From Tillus elongatus (taxonomy: Eukaryota; Arthropoda; Insecta; Coleoptera; Cleridae): 64,000 bases of DNA. Below, piece after piece: positions 60,231 through 64,000 of this stretch. How positions within the stretch are numbered: position 1 is the stretch's first letter; the number at the start of each line of letters is the position of its first letter. The stretch spans positions 55,081,036-55,145,035 of the forward strand of contig OZ023270.1 of assembly GCA_964006375.1 (NCBI GenBank), given 5' to 3'. The notes under the pieces are model-generated. The model worked only from the letters and a program-made list of their open reading frames with translations. It was not told the DNA's origin and made no database searches. Position numbers and translations under genes: made by a program.

Positions 60231-60666
60231 AACGTCAGTTACAGCGTGTAACAGACCTGCGCAATAATACCAAATGATCCGTTACCAGGTAACGACTCCG
60301 ACATACTAGATCTCATATACCAAGCCAGGTTTCCCATTGTCAATGAAACGCAGTGATATTAAAAATAAATGCTTCAAATTTTAATAGATCAATTTTCTGT
60401 AAACATACAAAGCTGAATTTTGGTACATAGTTAGGTCTTTCCTAAAGCAGCATGCGCACCAAATTTAATTGAAATAGATTTGTAATTTTCGGTGAAAAAA
60501 ATTTTTGTCGAAAGAAAATTAAAAATTTTCCCGGAAAACCTTGTCCGATTTTCCTGGTTAACGAACTCATCCAAGCTATTAATAAAAGAAAGGCACTTGC
60601 AGAGTTTCATCAAAATCGGTTAATTATTTTTTTGAGTTATCGGTTGGATATATACATACATATATA

Positions 60667-62384
60667 CAGGCTGTCCGGAAATTGTGAGCAAAAAATTCAG
60701 GGGGTATTCTACTCAAAGAATTAATGCCCCTAGTTCATATAATAGTTTTTCGAAAACTCGAAAATAACGGAGTTATAGGGTGTTTTTTTCAAATTTTTGT
60801 TGATAACTTTTTTTGTCGTAAATCGATTCCTTTCAAATTTAATACACACGAATATAATATCACTCTGTATTTATGTTGCGAATTTGACATGGATCAACCT
60901 AAATTTAAAGGCCGAAGCTGCCTTTGACCAACAGGTAAGGACTCATAACTTTTTTGCTTGAATCTTTATCTCAAATCTAACAATACACGATTAAAGGGAA
61001 TTATAAAATATTAAAAAAAGGTCATCTTGTTGCATCACGATGAAACTAACCGTTTTCGAGAAAAACGTTCTTCAAAATTTTTGCTAGTATTGATTGAATA
61101 CGAAATCACTGCATCCAAATGTCAATGTTAATAGCGTGTACTTTGAAAACAGTCGCGGTAATTGCCTCGGAAAAAAATTATGTCACATGTTTTGACAAAT
61201 AAAGTGGTATATTTTTTTTATTATTACTACTATAAAATTATCAGCAATAACGATTTTACAGGGCCTCATTTTTCTTATTACTTACTAGAACTTGCAACAT
61301 TTAAACATTATAACAATAATTTATTAAATATCATAACAATTAAATATTATAACAATGTTTCAAAGTGATGTCCTTCTATCTCAACACCTAAATCAGTTCT
61401 TCTCAGGAAATTCCGACGAACTCTAGCGAATATTCCGTCTTTTGGCCTGATTACCTCACAGTTATCAATAATTCTTTGCCTGAGATCTTCAGCGTTTTGA
61501 ATTGAATTCCTGTATTCAAGAGATTTTAAGTAACCCCAAAAGAAAAAATCCATTGGGTTCAAATCAGCCGATCTAGGAGCCCACTGCACGAACCCACCGC
61601 GTCCTATCCATCTCTCAGGAAATGTTTCATTAAGAAATTCCCTCACCACTGTACTATAATGTGGCGCCGCGCCATCCTGCAGCAGCCACATTGTATTTCT
61701 TGATTAGAGGGGTACATCATTCAATATAGTGGATAACTGGTTTCTTAAAAAATTTAAGTATATCTCAAAGTTGAGTCTTTGAGGGAAGAAATGTGGCCCA
61801 ATTAAGCGGTCTCCAAAAATTCCCGCCCACGCATTAACAGAAAACTTATTCTGGAAACCGCGTTCTATGGCCAAGTGAGGATTCTCATTAGATCAATAAT
61901 GCTCATTATTTTGATATTGATATTGAAAATGAGATTAGGTGATTTCGTATTCAATCATACCAGTAAATTTTTAAGAACGTTTTTCTCGAAAACGGTTAGT
62001 TTTATCGAGATGCAACAAGATGACCTTTTTTTAAGATTTTATAATTCCCTTTAATCGTGTATTGTTAGATTTGAGATAAAGATTCAAGCAAAAAAGTGAT
62101 GAGCCCTTATCTGTTGGTCAAGGGCAGCTTTGGCCTTTAAATTTAGATAGATCCATGTAAAATTCTCAACATAACTATAGAATGATATTATATACGTGTG
62201 CACCAAATTTGAAAAGAATCGATTCACGACAAAAAAAGTTATCGAAAAAAATTTGAATTTTTTTTTTGGGGCACCCTATAAATCCGTTATTTTTGAGTTT
62301 TCGAAAAACTATTATATGAACTAGGGGCATTATTCTTTGAGTAGAATAACCCCCTGAATTCTTTCCTCACAATTTCCGGACACC

Positions 62385-62387
<3 letters not shown>
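60667..62387 (-). mobile_element. DD41D-like element with about 440-bp inverted repeats, internally deleted
   Basis: It starts CAGGCTGTCCGGAAATTGTG; the reverse-strand right end starts CAGGGTGTCCGGAAATTGTG. Inverted repeats span 60667-61109 and 61939-62387, and TA flanks both ends. The remaining 830-bp core holds a truncated transposase (61347-61905). It is a different family from 4505-6570 but has the same organisation of very long TIRs and TA target. Confidence 0.88.
61347..61905 (-). pseudogene. DD41D transposase relic, N-terminus lost
   Basis: It reads SNENPHLAIERGFQNKFSVN, then AWAGIFGDRLIGPHFFPQRL, NFEIYLNFLRNQLSTILN, a stop, WLLQDGAAPHYSTVVREFLN, then WIGRGGFVQWAPRSADLNPM, DFFFWGYLKS, ending GHHFETLL. 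The Asp in LQDGAAPH and the one in LNPMDFFFWG are 41 residues apart. Everything before SNENPH, including the first catalytic Asp and the DNA-binding domain, is deleted, and two in-frame stops are present. Confidence 0.85.

Positions 62388-62445
<58 letters not shown>
62388..62445. repeat. (TA)n microsatellite, right flank of DD41D element
   Basis: It starts with the TA next to the element's terminus and runs into the HINE block AAACATATAAAAAG. The left flank keeps only a short TATATACATACATATATA. Confidence 0.97.
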
Positions 62446-62448
<3 letters not shown>

Positions 62449-62582
62449 ATATAAAAAGTCGAAACTGACCCCGGATATGGGTTCTAGGGGCCCAAATTCG
62501 CGCTAATTTGAAATTTGTTTTGCAAAATCTCACCATCGATACCTCTCTATTAGTGAATTTTTTTAAATAAAAATCAACTAAA

Positions 62583-63250
62583 ATGAAAAGTTTTGCTGAA
62601 AATTATTAGTCAATAAGAATTTTTGCCATTGAGTATGTAAGCGCTAGAAGTACCAGTACGACTTCCCTACATACAAAAAAATTGAAAGCCTCTGTGATTA
62701 CTAGCATTTGCAAGTAGCATTTCTGTATTAAAATTCAATATGTTTAACAAATATTGAACTAACTCTTACCTTCAAATTTAATAAATCAGAAAATTACGTT
62801 TGAGCGTGCTAAAAGTTTTACAAGAGTATATGGAATTTTCCCAACTTTTTCTCATAGGTTTATTATGTGACAGCACGCCTTGAAAACTCAGGTGTCATCT
62901 CATGACATGTTTATCCACGTTTAAAACGTTGACGTTTAACAGGTAATTTCTTTTGTGTCCCTCGGAATTGAGAAGTTTTCACTGTCATTTCATTTGTAGT
63001 TTCTCAAGTGTGCCTTCTCACTTTTGCGATAATAATTTCATGAGAGCTTTTCAAAGTGACATGATTTCCCTGAACGAGTTTACAACTTCAAAGTTGTTCG
63101 TTTACGTGTCAAGTTGGAGTTTTCAGTTTTACCTTGAGAAAGAATCTGGCTGTTCGAATGCGCAAGGGACTTGTTAACGGTATGTAAATGAAGGAGTAAG
63201 GTCAGACTTCATTTTAATTATTTAATTTTTAACTAAACAGTATTTGCAAA
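62583..63250. other. Unassigned AT-rich sequence
   Basis: A 74-codon frame at 62953-63177 (rich in Ser, Phe and Cys) has no recognisable family and I do not call it a gene. No repeats recognised. Confidence 0.35.
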
Positions 63251-63535
63251 CAACAAAAAAGTCTGGACGTGCGTTATGGTAGTAAATTTTCATAGAAATG
63301 ATATGACACCAAATATTTTTTTATAACTTTTTGTTGTTGTTTTAATATAGAAATATAAATTTTGGTATATAGTTTTCTTTTAATATCGTAACCTTACGTA
63401 CCTACAAAATTTTCCCGGAAAACCAGGTTCGACTTTCCTGGCTAATGAACTTATACACAAGCCACTTAACAAAAGGAAGGTACATGCCAAAATTTTGTCA
63501 AAATCGGGCCAATATTTTTGAGTTATCGGTGTGAT

Positions 63536-63581
63536 ACGCACGCACGCACGCACGCACGCACACACACACAAACACACACAC

Positions 63582-63584
<3 letters not shown>
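63536..63584. repeat. (GCAC)n/(CA)n microsatellite
   Basis: GCAC tetranucleotides pass into CA dinucleotides and then GTG before the TA tract. The HINE microsatellite here is composite, unlike in other copies. Confidence 0.95.

Positions 63585-63674
<90 letters not shown>
63585..63674. repeat. (TA)n microsatellite abutting SINE copy 3
   Basis: A 90-bp TA run that ends exactly at the AGAACCTCGG start of the SINE. Confidence 0.97.
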
Positions 63675-63676
<2 letters not shown>

Positions 63677-64000
63677 AACCTCGGTGGTTCAGAGGTAAGA
63701 ACGTGTGCCTTTGAACCGAAGGGTACTGGGTTCGATCCCGGCGTACTCCTTTCACTTTTTCAGTACAAACTGTAAAATTAACATCAACCGAGGTTCTGGC
63801 ATTGTATTTGAGCAAGTTGAATGTCTGCACGTTCCGCCCTTCGGAGGGGGCGTAAAGCCGTCGGTCCCGTGTCCATGCGATGTTGGGCACGTTAAAGATC
63901 CCTACCCTCCTTACAGAAAGACAGGGGTTCGGCAAAATTTCCAGGATAGTGAGGTGAAACTGCTCCCTGGCGTCGGTGATTGGCCATAGTCGCGGAAATA
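63675..64000 (+). mobile_element. SINE copy 3, cut by the window end
   Basis: It shares the head and body of the copies at 45318 and 48435. The B box GGTTCGATCCC is intact (about 63730-63740). The hairpin CGCCCTTCGGAGGGGGCG and GGGCACGTTAAAGATCCC are present. The 3' end lies beyond 64000. It is very close to copy 1, differing at scattered bases. Confidence 0.9.

Larger units (their letters stand above)
60361..62582 (-). mobile_element. HINE-like repeat copy K, split by a DD41D element
   Basis: The left part (60361-60660: GCTGAATTTTGGTACATAG, TTTCCCGGAAAACCTTGTCC, GAGTTATCGGTTGGATATA) and the right part (62388-62582: (TA)n, AAACATATAAAAAGTCGAAA, CTGACCCCGGATATGGG, ATTAGTGAATTTTTTTAAAT) are consecutive in intact copies. 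Between them is the element at 60667-62387, so it inserted in the TA tract. Confidence 0.7.
63251..63674 (-). mobile_element. HINE-like repeat copy L, 5' part missing
   Basis: It starts AAAAAAGTCTGGACGTGCG, TTATGGTAGTAAATTTTC, then CCCGGAAAACCAGG, CAAGCCACTTAACAAAAGGA, GAGTTATCGGTGTGATACGC. It continues into composite microsatellites and stops at SINE copy 3. Confidence 0.6.

Noticed and set aside
62953..63177. 74-codon plus-strand frame as a gene
   Set aside because: Low-complexity Ser/Phe composition and no splice or start context; likely chance.

Overview
The window is AT-rich, repeat-saturated eukaryotic DNA, almost certainly from an arthropod and most likely an insect. The evidence is the set of element families: a DD41D Tc1/mariner transposon, I-clade and other LINEs, Tc1, piggyBac and hAT remnants, and tRNA-headed SINEs. 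There is no bacterial gene organisation, operon, rRNA, CRISPR array or clear intact host gene. Two short open stretches (53359-53600 and 58081-58356) are the only coding candidates I could not assign to a mobile element.

Layout. 1-2060: 3' end of a LINE (family B), a decayed LINE fragment and a 406-bp MITE. 2193-4345: a Helentron-associated-like repeat (HINE) and a transposase N-terminal relic. 4438-9880: (TA)n tracts holding an intact-looking DD41D transposon (4505-6570) and a 3-kb inverted-repeat element with a broken XPG/FEN1-like nuclease gene. 9891-14785: another HINE, a fold-back repeat with a hammerhead-ribozyme-like motif, and a HINE broken by LINE-A copy 1. 14951-22880: a HINE split at its (TA)n by a 6-kb, nearly intact I-clade LINE. 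22977-32445: LINE-B copy 2 with an unidentified 2-kb insert, a mariner relic containing a piggyBac relic, a tRNA-like SINE and a second hammerhead-bearing repeat. 32456-37149: LINE-B copy 3 bounded by an 11-bp target duplication. 37548-42600: a DD41D relic, then a hAT relic broken by LINE-A copy 2. 43195-48418: a fold-back repeat with two hammerhead-like motifs, LINE scraps, SINE copy 1 and a short HINE. 48419-51336: SINE copy 2 with its own target duplication, interrupted by LINE-A copy 3 (an open 819-codon stretch). 51653-57452: Tc1 relics, HINEs and a LINE relic. 57480-64000: a third hammerhead-bearing repeat, two more DD41D relics (one inside a HINE) and SINE copy 3 beside (TA)n.

How the parts relate. 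The HINE family is the scaffold. It has a TAGTGAATTTTC subterminal repeat, an internal (TA)n and a 3' hairpin. Its (TA)n, and (TA)n tracts elsewhere, repeatedly abut other elements, so they look like landing sites. Three elements could still encode near-full proteins: the DD41D transposase (4901-5989), the I-clade ORF1/ORF2 pair (19503-21059 and 15766-19515) and the 5'-truncated LINE-A reading frame (48819-51277). The rest is decayed. All family names come from reading motifs by eye; no database search was possible.
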